Below are positions 7,919-15,423 of a stretch of DNA of 64,000 nucleotides, one piece after another. Within the stretch, counting starts at the first letter, position 1; every line of letters begins with the position of its first letter. Source of the DNA: Ferruginibacter paludis (GTDB lineage: Bacteria > Bacteroidota > Bacteroidia > Chitinophagales > Chitinophagaceae); NCBI RefSeq assembly GCF_030409685.1, contig NZ_JAUFQJ010000024.1:248001-312000 (forward strand), given 5' to 3'. The notes below the pieces were generated by a model. That model made no database searches. It saw nothing but the letters and a program-made list of their open reading frames with translations, and was not told the DNA's origin. The position numbers and the translations under genes were made by a program.

Positions 7919-8500
7919 ATGGAAGATGTGCTGACTATATCACCTGCAATGAGTGCCGATCGCAATACAAATATCACCCATATTATAAAAAGTATGAGCA
8001 AGCGCTTGCTTGGCTTTATTAAAAAAAGGGTGGCAAGTCCGGAAGATGCGGAAGACATCCTGCAGGATGTTTTTTACCAGTTTGCCGGAAGTACCGAGCC
8101 GATTAACCAGGCCAGCAGCTGGCTGTTTAAGGTAGCTACCAATAAAATAACCGACAGCTACCGCAAAAAGAAATTGCCACTGGCAGATGATATTTTCACG
8201 CCCGCTTCAACAGAAGAAGACAGTTTTGACTGGAAAGAAATTTTACTGCAAACCGATACCAATCCCGAAACAGAATACCTGCGCAACATCTTCTGGGACG
8301 AATTGCAACTGGCACTCAACGAACTGCCTGCCGAACAGCGGGACGTATTTATAGAACATGAAATGAATGGCGTTTCTTTTAAAGAAATTGAAGCAGCAAC
8401 AGGTGTAAGTGTGGCCACACTCATCAGCCGGAAACGCTATGCGGTATTGCATTTAAGAGAAAGATTGCAGATTTTAAAAGATGAGTTACTAAATTATTAA
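7919..8500 (+). CDS. ECF-type RNA polymerase sigma factor
   Basis: A 193-residue sigma-70 family protein. Region 2 is RVASPEDAEDILQDVFYQFA (residues about 38-57), with SSWLFKVATNKITDSYRKKK as region 2.4. Region 4 is LNELPAEQRDVFIEHEMNGV followed by SFKEIEAATGVSVATLISRK, the -35-reading helix-turn-helix. The ATG at 7919 is upstream-most; alternatives at codon 11 or about codon 25 are possible since the first 20 residues are unconserved. It lies 63 bp upstream of a small membrane-protein gene, likely co-transcribed. No anti-sigma factor with a zinc motif is adjacent. Confidence 0.92.
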   Translation: MEDVLTISPAMSADRNTNITHIIKSMSKRLLGFIKKRVASPEDAEDILQDVFYQFAGSTEPINQASSWLFKVATNKITDSYRKKKLPLADDIFTPASTEEDSFDWKEILLQTDTNPETEYLRNIFWDELQLALNELPAEQRDVFIEHEMNGVSFKEIEAATGVSVATLISRKRYAVLHLRERLQILKDELLNY

Positions 8501-8563
8501 ATCAGAGAAGCAGCTAAAAATAATTGCCATAGCAATGACTGCCGATTTACAAAAAATATAAAA

Positions 8564-8920
8564 ATGAAAAAGCACTGGATAAAAAAAGGATTAATGTTTT
8601 TCACCTTCTTCGTTGCCGTGTCACTGCTGGTAGGCTTTATAGTAATGGGCTTGTGGAATGCCATACTGCCGGCAGTTTTAGGGGTAAAAACAATTACGTT
8701 TGTGCAAGCCCTCGGTATTCTATTATTGAGTAAAATATTGTTTGGTGGCTTTAAAGGCGGCCCCTGTGGTTCGGGCAGACAGCAATGGAAAGCAAGGCTG
8801 CAGGAAAAGATGGGGCACATGACGCCGGAAGAAAAGGAAAAATTTAAAGCAGAATGGAGAAACCGCTGTGGCGGCCGGTGGGGAATGCAGGAACATGAAC
8901 AGGTGGATACAAAACAATAA
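8564..8920 (+). CDS. Small membrane protein with charged C-terminal tail
   Basis: A 118-residue protein. Two hydrophobic segments are visible: FFTFFVAVSLLVGFIVMGLW (about 13-32) and a second at about 36-60. The tail GHMTPEEKEKFKAEWRNRCG is charged and resembles the MTPEE(R/K) helix of periplasmic stress/metal-sensing proteins of the CpxP type. It is adjacent to the ECF sigma gene and followed by a terminator, so the pair forms a two-gene unit. It might act as a membrane partner or target of the sigma factor; that is inference from context. Confidence 0.75.
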   Translation: MKKHWIKKGLMFFTFFVAVSLLVGFIVMGLWNAILPAVLGVKTITFVQALGILLLSKILFGGFKGGPCGSGRQQWKARLQEKMGHMTPEEKEKFKAEWRNRCGGRWGMQEHEQVDTKQ

Positions 8921-8932
8921 GCAAAAGCCGCC

Positions 8933-8970
8933 ACAGGCATACACCTTTTGATGTATGCCTGTACATTTTA
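8933..8970 (+). terminator. Terminator after sigma-factor unit
   Basis: ACAGGCATACA (8933-8943) pairs perfectly with TGTATGCCTGT (8952-8962) across an 8-nt loop, followed by the AT-rich ACATTTTAAAA. Confidence 0.75.
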
Positions 8971-9013
8971 AAATAAAATTCGTAACGATATTGTGTAACT
9001 AAAATGTGTTTGT

Positions 9014-9226
9014 ATGCAGATACTTATATTTAAAACCAACCTCACAGATGTTAATCAAATCAATGCAGTTGAAAGCAGTTTAAACGTGCATCCCGATATT
9101 TATAAATGGAATGTAGACCTGCATGACTGCGACAAAATTTTACGGGTGGTAGCCAACGACATTCCCGGTAAAGAAGTAGAAAACCTGTTGACTGAGGCAG
9201 GCTATTTTTGTGAAGAGCTGAAATAA
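9014..9226 (+). CDS. Small HMA-fold-like protein lacking the CXXC motif
   Basis: A 70-residue protein. The pattern of strands and helices (MQILIFKTNLTDVNQINAVE, DIYKWNVDLHDCDKILRVV, GKEVENLLTEAGYFCEEL) fits the ferredoxin-like fold of heavy-metal-associated domains. The usual metal-binding CXXC in the first loop is absent. Cys residues occur only in HDCDK and GYFCEE. It is probably cytosolic and may act as a degenerate copper-chaperone-like or regulatory protein. The assignment rests on fold pattern only. Confidence 0.6.
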   Translation: MQILIFKTNLTDVNQINAVESSLNVHPDIYKWNVDLHDCDKILRVVANDIPGKEVENLLTEAGYFCEELK

Positions 9227-9245
9227 ACATCGGGGGCTAAAACTA

Positions 9246-9794
9246 TCAGGACCTGCTGCTCCAATACTTCTGAGCATACTCACTTTCGCGAAATACATTG
9301 AATAAAATCTCGCAATCACAATATCCTCCCTTCTTCATCAAAACATGAAAAATATCAAATTGTGCCTCTGCCGGAAAATCCAGCTGTTTCAATATTTTTT
9401 TTGAATGCGAGAAATCTCCGCAACATGCTGTATCCTCTTTCATAAATAGTCTGTCCAGTATGGAAACAAAATCAACTTTGTGCTGTAAAACACCCAACAC
9501 AGACTCAGTTATTTCTTCAAGCATTTCATCATCATGATAGTCAAGTTCATCAGGATCTTCTCCCGGCGCCAACTCGAACCATTCTGTATTTGTTAGATTT
9601 TCTTCAATGAAATCACCAGGAATTAAATGAATCAAATAGTGATACCGCTGTTGTGGATATAAGTCTTTAAAGAGGCTTGCAGTAAAAAACACCTGTCGAA
9701 TGTTTTCATCACTATTCTGCACTTTAATTTCAACATCCGGGTACTTTGGCTTAATAAACCTATACAAGCTGGTTTCAATTTCAGTGTTAATCAT
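9246..9794 (-). CDS. DUF2695-like C-terminal domain protein
   Basis: A 182-residue protein with no signal peptide. The C-terminal third, CCGDFSHSKKILKQLDFPAE followed by MKKGGYCDCEILFNV, matches the DUF2695 pattern (a C...H...GGYCDCE block with conserved Cys and His that could bind metal). The N-terminal part is acidic in the middle (APGEDPDELDYHDDEMLEEI) and unrecognised. It lies 14 bp downstream of the aldose-epimerase-like gene on the same strand. The function is unknown. Confidence 0.7.
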   Translation of the reverse strand: MINTEIETSLYRFIKPKYPDVEIKVQNSDENIRQVFFTASLFKDLYPQQRYHYLIHLIPGDFIEENLTNTEWFELAPGEDPDELDYHDDEMLEEITESVLGVLQHKVDFVSILDRLFMKEDTACCGDFSHSKKILKQLDFPAEAQFDIFHVLMKKGGYCDCEILFNVFRESEYAQKYWSSRS

Positions 9795-9808
9795 CTTTTA
9801 ATTTAAGG

Positions 9809-10675
9809 CTAAAAACATTCCACCGTCCAGCTTCTCTGCCAGTTTGCATTTGCCGGCAGGTTAATTATTCCTTCCTTATCTTTCAGTTGCTGGTTATGAT
9901 CAACGCCATCTGCAATACCGCACCAGGGTTCAAGACAAACAAAATCAGCATCCTTAGCCGCCCATATTCCAAAGAAAGGAAAATCATCGAAATGAAAATG
10001 AATGCCATGCGCATGCTTTGTGCATCCAATTGTGATTTGGTTACTCTGCATATTTTTTAACACAATTGCGTCTTCGTAAAATAACTGATGCTGTAAAGCA
10101 AGCTTCCCATTTTCTGCCGGCAATGGTACTGCATGGTTGGCAATTAAACCATCTTCTAATTTCCACCTGCTCAATGTTTCGATTGTATTAAATTGAAGAA
10201 AATAATCGGCGTAATCAGTACCATCCACCATCGGCACCGCAAACGCAGGATGAGCCCCGACAGAAAAAAGCAATTCATCATAGCCGCTGTTGCACACTTC
10301 ATATATTACGGCTAATTTATCATCGGCTAATTGATAGCGGAGCTTCAGGACAAAGGCAAACGGATATACAGCCAACGTATCCGCATCCTGAGTTAACGTA
10401 AACACGGCTTCTTCCATGCTTACCTGGTCTTTTAAAAAAACCCTTTCCCTTGCAAACCCATGGCGGGAAAGATGGTATACTTCGTCTTTATAAAAATAGG
10501 TATCGTTTTTTAACGTGCCCACAATAGGAAACAGCACAGGACTGTGTTTGCTCCAGTGAGCGGCATCGCCACCCCACATATATTCAATACCTGTTTCTTT
10601 ATTGACGAGGCTCTGCAGCTCTGCACCTTTAGGAGAAATTACAGCTTTCAATTTTTCGTTTTCGATGGTGACCAT
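9809..10675 (-). CDS. Aldose 1-epimerase family protein (LacX-like)
   Basis: A 288-residue protein. MVTIENEKLKAVISPKGAEL is the family N-terminus, HGFARERVF carries the conserved His of the sugar site, GAHPAFAVPM the second conserved His, and CLEPWCGIAD near the C-terminus the region of the catalytic Glu. This is the LacX-like subgroup (about 290 residues) rather than GalM proper (about 340). It is cytosolic and interconverts sugar anomers; the exact sugar is not determinable. The gene stands upstream of the DUF2695-like gene and downstream of the split mutase genes, with a 99-bp gap. Confidence 0.88.
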   Translation of the reverse strand: MVTIENEKLKAVISPKGAELQSLVNKETGIEYMWGGDAAHWSKHSPVLFPIVGTLKNDTYFYKDEVYHLSRHGFARERVFLKDQVSMEEAVFTLTQDADTLAVYPFAFVLKLRYQLADDKLAVIYEVCNSGYDELLFSVGAHPAFAVPMVDGTDYADYFLQFNTIETLSRWKLEDGLIANHAVPLPAENGKLALQHQLFYEDAIVLKNMQSNQITIGCTKHAHGIHFHFDDFPFFGIWAAKDADFVCLEPWCGIADGVDHNQQLKDKEGIINLPANANWQRSWTVECF

Positions 10676-10774
10676 GGGGGTTAATTATGAGTTATGAGTT
10701 ATGAATTGCTTCGGATAAAGAACAGACTTCAGGTTTTAAGGAATTTATAATTCTTAATTATTAATTAATTACTC

Positions 10775-12763
10775 CTACATATTCCTCCGATACTTACCTC
10801 CTACATTGTAAAGCGCATTGGTTATTTGCCCCAGCGTGCAGTATTGCACGGTTTCCATCAGTTCTTCAAACAAATTACCGTTTGATACTGCTACTTGTTG
10901 CAAGCGCTGCAACATGTCTGCCGCTCTATCTTTATGCCGTTGCTGAAATAAGGTAACCGCTTCAATCTGGTTATCTTTTTCCGCCGTCGTGCTACGGATG
11001 ACTTCTGATGGCAAAATAGTCGGGCTGCCCTTCTTATTTAAAAAAGTATTTACGCCAATGATAGGGTATTCACCGGTATGCTTCAGTGTTTCGTAATACA
11101 AACTTTCTTCCTGGATTTTATTGCGCTGGTACATGCGTTCCATGGCCCCCAGTACGCCGCCTCTTTCAGATAACCGTTCAAACTCAGCCAGCACAGCGGC
11201 TTCCACCAGGTCAGTCAGCTCTTCTATTAAAAACGCACCCTGGTTGGGGTTCTCATTTTTTGCCGTACCCAGCTCCCGGTTGATGATCAGCTGAATAGCC
11301 ATAGCCCTGCGCACGCTTTCTTCTGTTGGCGTAGTGATAGCTTCATCGTACGCATTCGTATGCAATGAACTGCAATTATCATAAATCGCATACAGCGCCT
11401 GCAGCGTGGTGCGGATATCGTTAAAATCAATTTCCTGCGCATGCAGTGACCTGCCTGAAGTCTGAATATGGTACTTTAATTTCTGCGACCTTTCGTTGGC
11501 CTTGTATTTATATTTCATGGCCTTGGCCCAAATTTTCCTGGCCACCCTTCCGATTACGCTGTACTCCGGATCCATTCCATTACTGAAAAAGAAAGAAAGG
11601 TTGGGCGCAAAATCATCAATGTGCATTCCGCGGCTTAAATAATATTCCACGTAAGTAAAACCATTGGCCAAAGTAAAGGACAATTGTGTAATGGGATTGG
11701 CGCCAGCTTCAGCAATATGGTAGCCACTGATACTAACACTATAAAAATTCTGCACTTTATTTTTGATAAAATATTCCTGCACATCGCCCATTAATTTCAG
11801 CGCAAATTCGGTTGAAAAAATGCAGGTATTTTGCGCCTGGTCTTCTTTCAAAATATCCGCCTGCACTGTCCCCCGGACGGTGGCCAATGCGTGAGCCTTT
11901 ATTTTTTTATATACCTCTGCTGGTAAAACATCCCGTCCACTAAGCCCAAGCAAACGTAGTCCAAGCCCATTGTTTCCCCCAGGTAAATGCCCGTCGAAAT
12001 TCCCTTTCACAGGGTTGATTTTTTTACCATCTTCACCTGTGTATTTCGGCAAAGATTCAATGTCCCATTTACTTTCTATCGCTTTATTCACAGCTTCGCT
12101 TAAACCATTTTCAATGATGTATTTTTCACACTGCTGGTCAATAGCCGCATTCATAAAAAATGCAAGCAGCATCGGCGCCGGGCCATTGATGGTCATACTT
12201 ACAGATGTTTTGGCATCGCACAAATCAAAGCCACTGTACAATTTTTTTGCATCATCTACCGTGGCAATGCTTACCCCGCTGTTGCCCACCTTACCATAAA
12301 TATCCGGCCGCGGTGCAGGGTCTTCACCATATAAAGTCACACTGTCAAACGCTGTGCTGAGTCGCTTTGCAGGCTGACCAACACTTACATAATGAAACCG
12401 GCGGTTAGTCCGCTCCGGGCTTCCTTCGCCTGCAAACATTCTTGTAGGATCCTCGCCTTCTCTTTTTAACGGAAACACGCCTGCTGTAAATGGAAACTCG
12501 CCGGGAACATTTTCCTGCAACTGCCACTTTAAAATATCGCCCCAGTCTTTGTATTTGGGTAGATATACTTTACTTATTCTTGTACCGCTGAGCGATCGGT
12601 AAACTAAATCTTGTTTTATTTTTTTACCCCTTACATCAAATTCAAAAAAATCACTTTCGTATTCTTTTAACAGCCCAGACCATTGCTCCATTAATTGCCA
12701 TACATCCGGATGCAACTGCATTTTTAATTCATCGTATTTTTTTTTCAGTTCATCTGTTTGCAT
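10775..12763 (-). CDS. Isobutyryl-CoA mutase, mutase (IcmA-like) half of a split IcmF
   Basis: A 662-residue protein matching the C-terminal mutase part of fused IcmF. Motifs are SLSGTRISKVYLPKYKDWGD, GEDPTRMFAGEGSPERTNRR, KRLSTAFDSVTLYGEDP, SMTINGPAPMLLAFFMNAAI and QADILKEDQAQNTCIFSTEF. Two substrate positions point to isobutyryl/butyryl-CoA rather than methylmalonyl-CoA: the MCM motif RQYAGF is RMFAGE (Tyr to Phe), and the MCM Arg in ...VRNT is Gln in ...AQNT. The enzyme interconverts isobutyryl- and butyryl-CoA using adenosylcobalamin. The cobalamin and GTPase domains are in the next upstream gene, 96 bp away and in the same frame. Confidence 0.9.
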   Translation of the reverse strand: MQTDELKKKYDELKMQLHPDVWQLMEQWSGLLKEYESDFFEFDVRGKKIKQDLVYRSLSGTRISKVYLPKYKDWGDILKWQLQENVPGEFPFTAGVFPLKREGEDPTRMFAGEGSPERTNRRFHYVSVGQPAKRLSTAFDSVTLYGEDPAPRPDIYGKVGNSGVSIATVDDAKKLYSGFDLCDAKTSVSMTINGPAPMLLAFFMNAAIDQQCEKYIIENGLSEAVNKAIESKWDIESLPKYTGEDGKKINPVKGNFDGHLPGGNNGLGLRLLGLSGRDVLPAEVYKKIKAHALATVRGTVQADILKEDQAQNTCIFSTEFALKLMGDVQEYFIKNKVQNFYSVSISGYHIAEAGANPITQLSFTLANGFTYVEYYLSRGMHIDDFAPNLSFFFSNGMDPEYSVIGRVARKIWAKAMKYKYKANERSQKLKYHIQTSGRSLHAQEIDFNDIRTTLQALYAIYDNCSSLHTNAYDEAITTPTEESVRRAMAIQLIINRELGTAKNENPNQGAFLIEELTDLVEAAVLAEFERLSERGGVLGAMERMYQRNKIQEESLYYETLKHTGEYPIIGVNTFLNKKGSPTILPSEVIRSTTAEKDNQIEAVTLFQQRHKDRAADMLQRLQQVAVSNGNLFEELMETVQYCTLGQITNALYNVGGKYRRNM

Positions 12764-12800
12764 ATACCAGTCAATTATTTTATTTTATCAGATGGTCATT

Positions 12801-12839
12801 TTGTTGATTTGTGCAACAAGCTGTTACACAAATCAGCAG
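12801..12839 (-). repeat. Large hairpin between the two halves of the split IcmF
   Basis: GATTTGTGCAACA (12806-12818) pairs with TGTTACACAAATC (12822-12834) at 12 of 13 positions, the exception being a wobble in one strand. A 3-nt loop separates the arms. Pairing extends outward to 12801/12839 with wobbles. Neither strand has a T-tract after the stem, so it does not look like a terminator. It could stabilise or process the mRNA between the two cistrons. Confidence 0.6.
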
Positions 12840-12859
12840 CCGTTTACAACACGGTTTAC

Positions 12860-14335
12860 TTATTTCTCATCCAGCATTTTTATTACGCCACCGAGTTGAT
12901 ATAATTTGGTAGCAATAGCGGCTTGTTCCTCTGCCCACGTGTTGTACCCTGAAATAGTTTCAGCTATTTCTGATAAATATCTTACACGCCTGGGCGGTAT
13001 AATAGTTGAGTTATCTGTAGTATCTTTTAGATGCGCATGGTGTTCAATTTCACCATTAAAATTTACCCCGGTTTTTTTAGCCACTGTTTCCATCAGCCTT
13101 TCAAATAATTCATTGATGCCCGCATCATTGAACTGCGCCGCAATAGTTCCTACCACTGGTAACTCATCGTCTTTCGCTTCCCATAATTCATGGTTGCGTT
13201 TGTATTGTTTGCGTACATCGTGTAAGGCATCCAGCGCACCAGCTTTATCAAATTTATTGATGCAGATTACGTCTGCATAATCCAGCATATTTATTTTTTC
13301 CAGTTGAGAAGGTGCTCCATATTCCGGCGTCATAACATACATGCTAACGTCAACATAATCCAGTATCGAAGCATCACTTTGCCCTACGCCTGCACTTTCT
13401 ACAATAATAAAATCATAGCCTGCCGCTTTGCAGATATCAATGGCGTCCTGTACATATTTACTTAAAGCAAAATCACTCTGCCTGGTAGCAAGGCTGCGCA
13501 TATAAGCCCTTGAAGACGAGATGGCATTCATCCTGATCCTGTCCCCAAGCAATGCACCGCCTGTTTTTTTCTTGGATGGATCAACAGAAATTACAGCGAT
13601 GGTTTTATCTGAGTAGCTGTTTAAAAAACGGCGTACAATTTCATCTGTAACCGATGATTTTCCGGCGCCTCCGGTACCGGTGATGCCAAGGATGGCAACC
13701 GCGTCAGAAGCACCCCCACCCGTCGAACGGGGGATCTCAGACTTCAATGGTTTGGAAGCATTTGCTTTTAACCGGTCAACCAAATGCGAATAATTTTCAA
13801 CCTGTTCTGCCAAAGTAATTGCCCGGGCTATTAACCTGATATCATAAACTTCCCCCAAAGGAAAAGGCATCCTTTCAGCAGACTCCAGAATACCCCCTTG
13901 AAGGGTTGGGGAGGCTTGACCAGCTTTATTTATAACATCCTCAATCATACCCTCCAAACCCATCATCCTTCCGTCATCCGGACTGTAAATTCTTGTGATG
14001 CCGTACTGTTGCAATTCTTCTATTTCAGCTGGTAATATTGTTCCTCCGCCACCACCAAAAATTTTGATATGACCGCAGCCGCTTTCATCCAACAGGTCTT
14101 TCATGTATTTAAAAAACTCCAGGTGCCCACCCTGGTAACTTGTAATGGCAATGGCATTCGCATCTTCTTCAATGGCACACTCTACAATTTCATGTACACT
14201 TCTGTTATGGCCCAGGTGGATAATCTCCGCACCCTTTGCCTGTAATATGCGGCGCATAATATTGATTGCGGCATCATGCCCGTCGAACAAGGCTGCTGCG
14301 GTTACTATGCGGATTTTAGTATTTGTAAATGGCAT
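12860..14335 (-). CDS. Cobalamin-binding plus MeaB-type GTPase half of a split IcmF
   Basis: A 491-residue protein. Residues 1-140 form a B12-binding domain: AALFDGHDAAINIMRRIL holds the cobalamin-ligand His20, and SYQGGHLEFFKYM and FGGGGGTI follow. Residues about 210-440 are a MeaB/ArgK G-protein chaperone: P-loop GTGGAGKSS (221-228 region), VDPSKKKTGGALLGDRIRM, DFIIVESAGVGQSD and NKFDKAG. It ends YLSEIAETISGYNTWAEEQA plus a short helix, where the linker to the mutase domain would continue in fused IcmF. It gates cofactor loading and guards the mutase. Two repeat-like insertions occur in the linker between the two domains. Confidence 0.9.
   Translation of the reverse strand: MPFTNTKIRIVTAAALFDGHDAAINIMRRILQAKGAEIIHLGHNRSVHEIVECAIEEDANAIAITSYQGGHLEFFKYMKDLLDESGCGHIKIFGGGGGTILPAEIEELQQYGITRIYSPDDGRMMGLEGMIEDVINKAGQASPTLQGGILESAERMPFPLGEVYDIRLIARAITLAEQVENYSHLVDRLKANASKPLKSEIPRSTGGGASDAVAILGITGTGGAGKSSVTDEIVRRFLNSYSDKTIAVISVDPSKKKTGGALLGDRIRMNAISSSRAYMRSLATRQSDFALSKYVQDAIDICKAAGYDFIIVESAGVGQSDASILDYVDVSMYVMTPEYGAPSQLEKINMLDYADVICINKFDKAGALDALHDVRKQYKRNHELWEAKDDELPVVGTIAAQFNDAGINELFERLMETVAKKTGVNFNGEIEHHAHLKDTTDNSTIIPPRRVRYLSEIAETISGYNTWAEEQAAIATKLYQLGGVIKMLDEK
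13719..13731. repeat. Repeat-like palindrome inside the B12/GTPase linker (segment 1)
   Basis: CCCGT-CGA-ACGGG at 13719-13731, flanked by runs of C and G (CCCCCACCCGTCGAACGGGGG), encodes the linker residues PRSTGGG. The C/G runs are unlike the surrounding codon use. It lies just before the GTPase domain. Confidence 0.4.
13893..13914. repeat. Repeat-like segment inside the B12/GTPase linker (segment 2)
   Basis: CCCTTGAAGGG (13895-13905) within CCCCCTTGAAGGGTTGGGGA. It resembles CCCCTGAAGGGGAG at 58741-58754 in an intergenic region. It encodes the linker residues SPTLQGG right after the B12 domain, in frame. Confidence 0.4.
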
Positions 14336-14424
14336 CTGGATTATAATTTATTATAAAGACAATCGGCTGCGAAAATCAAAAATACACCTTTCTTGTTCCT
14401 TCACTTACTGAAAGGGTCAAAATA

Positions 14425-14459
14425 AAAATGTTCATCAACACAAGGATGATGAACATTTT
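14425..14459 (-). terminator. Terminator of the NrfD operon
   Basis: AAAATGTTCATCA (14425-14437) pairs perfectly with TGATGAACATTTT (14447-14459), a 13-bp stem with a 9-nt loop. On the minus strand it is followed by ATTTTTATTTT-like sequence. It lies after the end of the 14515-15423 gene and before the split-mutase genes. Confidence 0.75.
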
Positions 14460-14514
14460 AAATCAGGTAATTAATAATGATTGACGAACTATTAAAAAGC
14501 CTATTCAAAAAGGG

Positions 14515-15423
14515 CTAGGTAGTGAGGCCACGATCAAACTCTTTGCCCATTTTTTTTATTTTAATTACCTGCCTTACCAGGTAAATAATCATTCCCCAAA
14601 CACCTGCAATAATTGATACAGCCAGTAACAATAACCAAACAGGAACCCTGTTGCCGGTTGACCAAAGAGAACGATGCCAGAAGTGGGTATCTGGTTGAAC
14701 TGACTTACCCCAGGGAACTGCCTTTTCAACAATTAAATTTCCATATGTATCATTGTCTTCTACTTGGGCTACCAATACCAGGTTGCCATTTTTATCACCG
14801 GCAAGCGAATCTCTTTTAAATTCGGCACTTGCTATCCCTGTAGAGTCTGCTGTATATGTTTCTGCTTCGCCAACGGTTAAATTACCCAGCATACGCTTTA
14901 CGCCCAGCTTCATTTCTATATCTTTTACAGCCACCCATTCATTGCCTTTTTTTTCTTTTAATTGCGCAGTAACAGCTCTTACCCCATCTGCAGATGCAGA
15001 ATCGATAACCAATATGGCTTTTTTTATAGTTACATCTCCACTCAATGCAGGTTGGCCGCTGATTGAGTCTGACTCCGCAATAAATTTTATTTCACCAAGT
15101 GAATCCCAGGTTGATTTAAAAGTGGCAGGGATTGCAACCTTTGCCAGTCCATTTGCTCCCGTAATTACCTTTCCTAATAAATTTGCTGGTGTGGCTTCAT
15201 TGAGATAAATGCTGACAGGGATGGACATTACGGGTTCAAATTTTCTGCCCACTTTCTTTTTGGTATTTACTTCAACGTAGGGTACCTTATTTACGGGTAA
15301 AAAATAACGTACGCTCATTGTTGTAACCGGGGCTGCTGAATCTTGTGCGATAACACAGTTGATTGCTATTACCGAAAAAAACGATACAAGAAAACATAGT
15401 TTATGATGGTAGTTCAGTGTCAT
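14515..15423 (-). CDS. Exported protein with C-terminal membrane anchor, last gene of NrfD operon
   Basis: A 302-residue protein. An N-terminal signal peptide (about residues 1-26, ending CVIAQ) is followed by beta-rich repeats with Ig-like spacing (VSIYLNEATPANLLGKVITG, TADSTGIASAEFKRDSLAG). The C-terminal membrane helix WLLLLAVSIIAGVWGMIIYL is followed by a basic tail (VRQVIKIKKMGKEF), which predicts a periplasmic body anchored in the inner membrane. The start overlaps the end of the NrfD gene by 23 bp, implying translational coupling. No domain was recognised. By context it may be an accessory or docking subunit of the NrfD/iron-sulfur complex. Confidence 0.75.
   Translation of the reverse strand: MTLNYHHKLCFLVSFFSVIAINCVIAQDSAAPVTTMSVRYFLPVNKVPYVEVNTKKKVGRKFEPVMSIPVSIYLNEATPANLLGKVITGANGLAKVAIPATFKSTWDSLGEIKFIAESDSISGQPALSGDVTIKKAILVIDSASADGVRAVTAQLKEKKGNEWVAVKDIEMKLGVKRMLGNLTVGEAETYTADSTGIASAEFKRDSLAGDKNGNLVLVAQVEDNDTYGNLIVEKAVPWGKSVQPDTHFWHRSLWSTGNRVPVWLLLLAVSIIAGVWGMIIYLVRQVIKIKKMGKEFDRGLTT

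Noticed and set aside
12764..12859. Single frameshift or sequencing error joining the two IcmF halves
   Set aside because: Both halves are already in the same frame, and the gap contains at least six in-frame stops beyond the TAA, so no one- or two-base correction fuses them.
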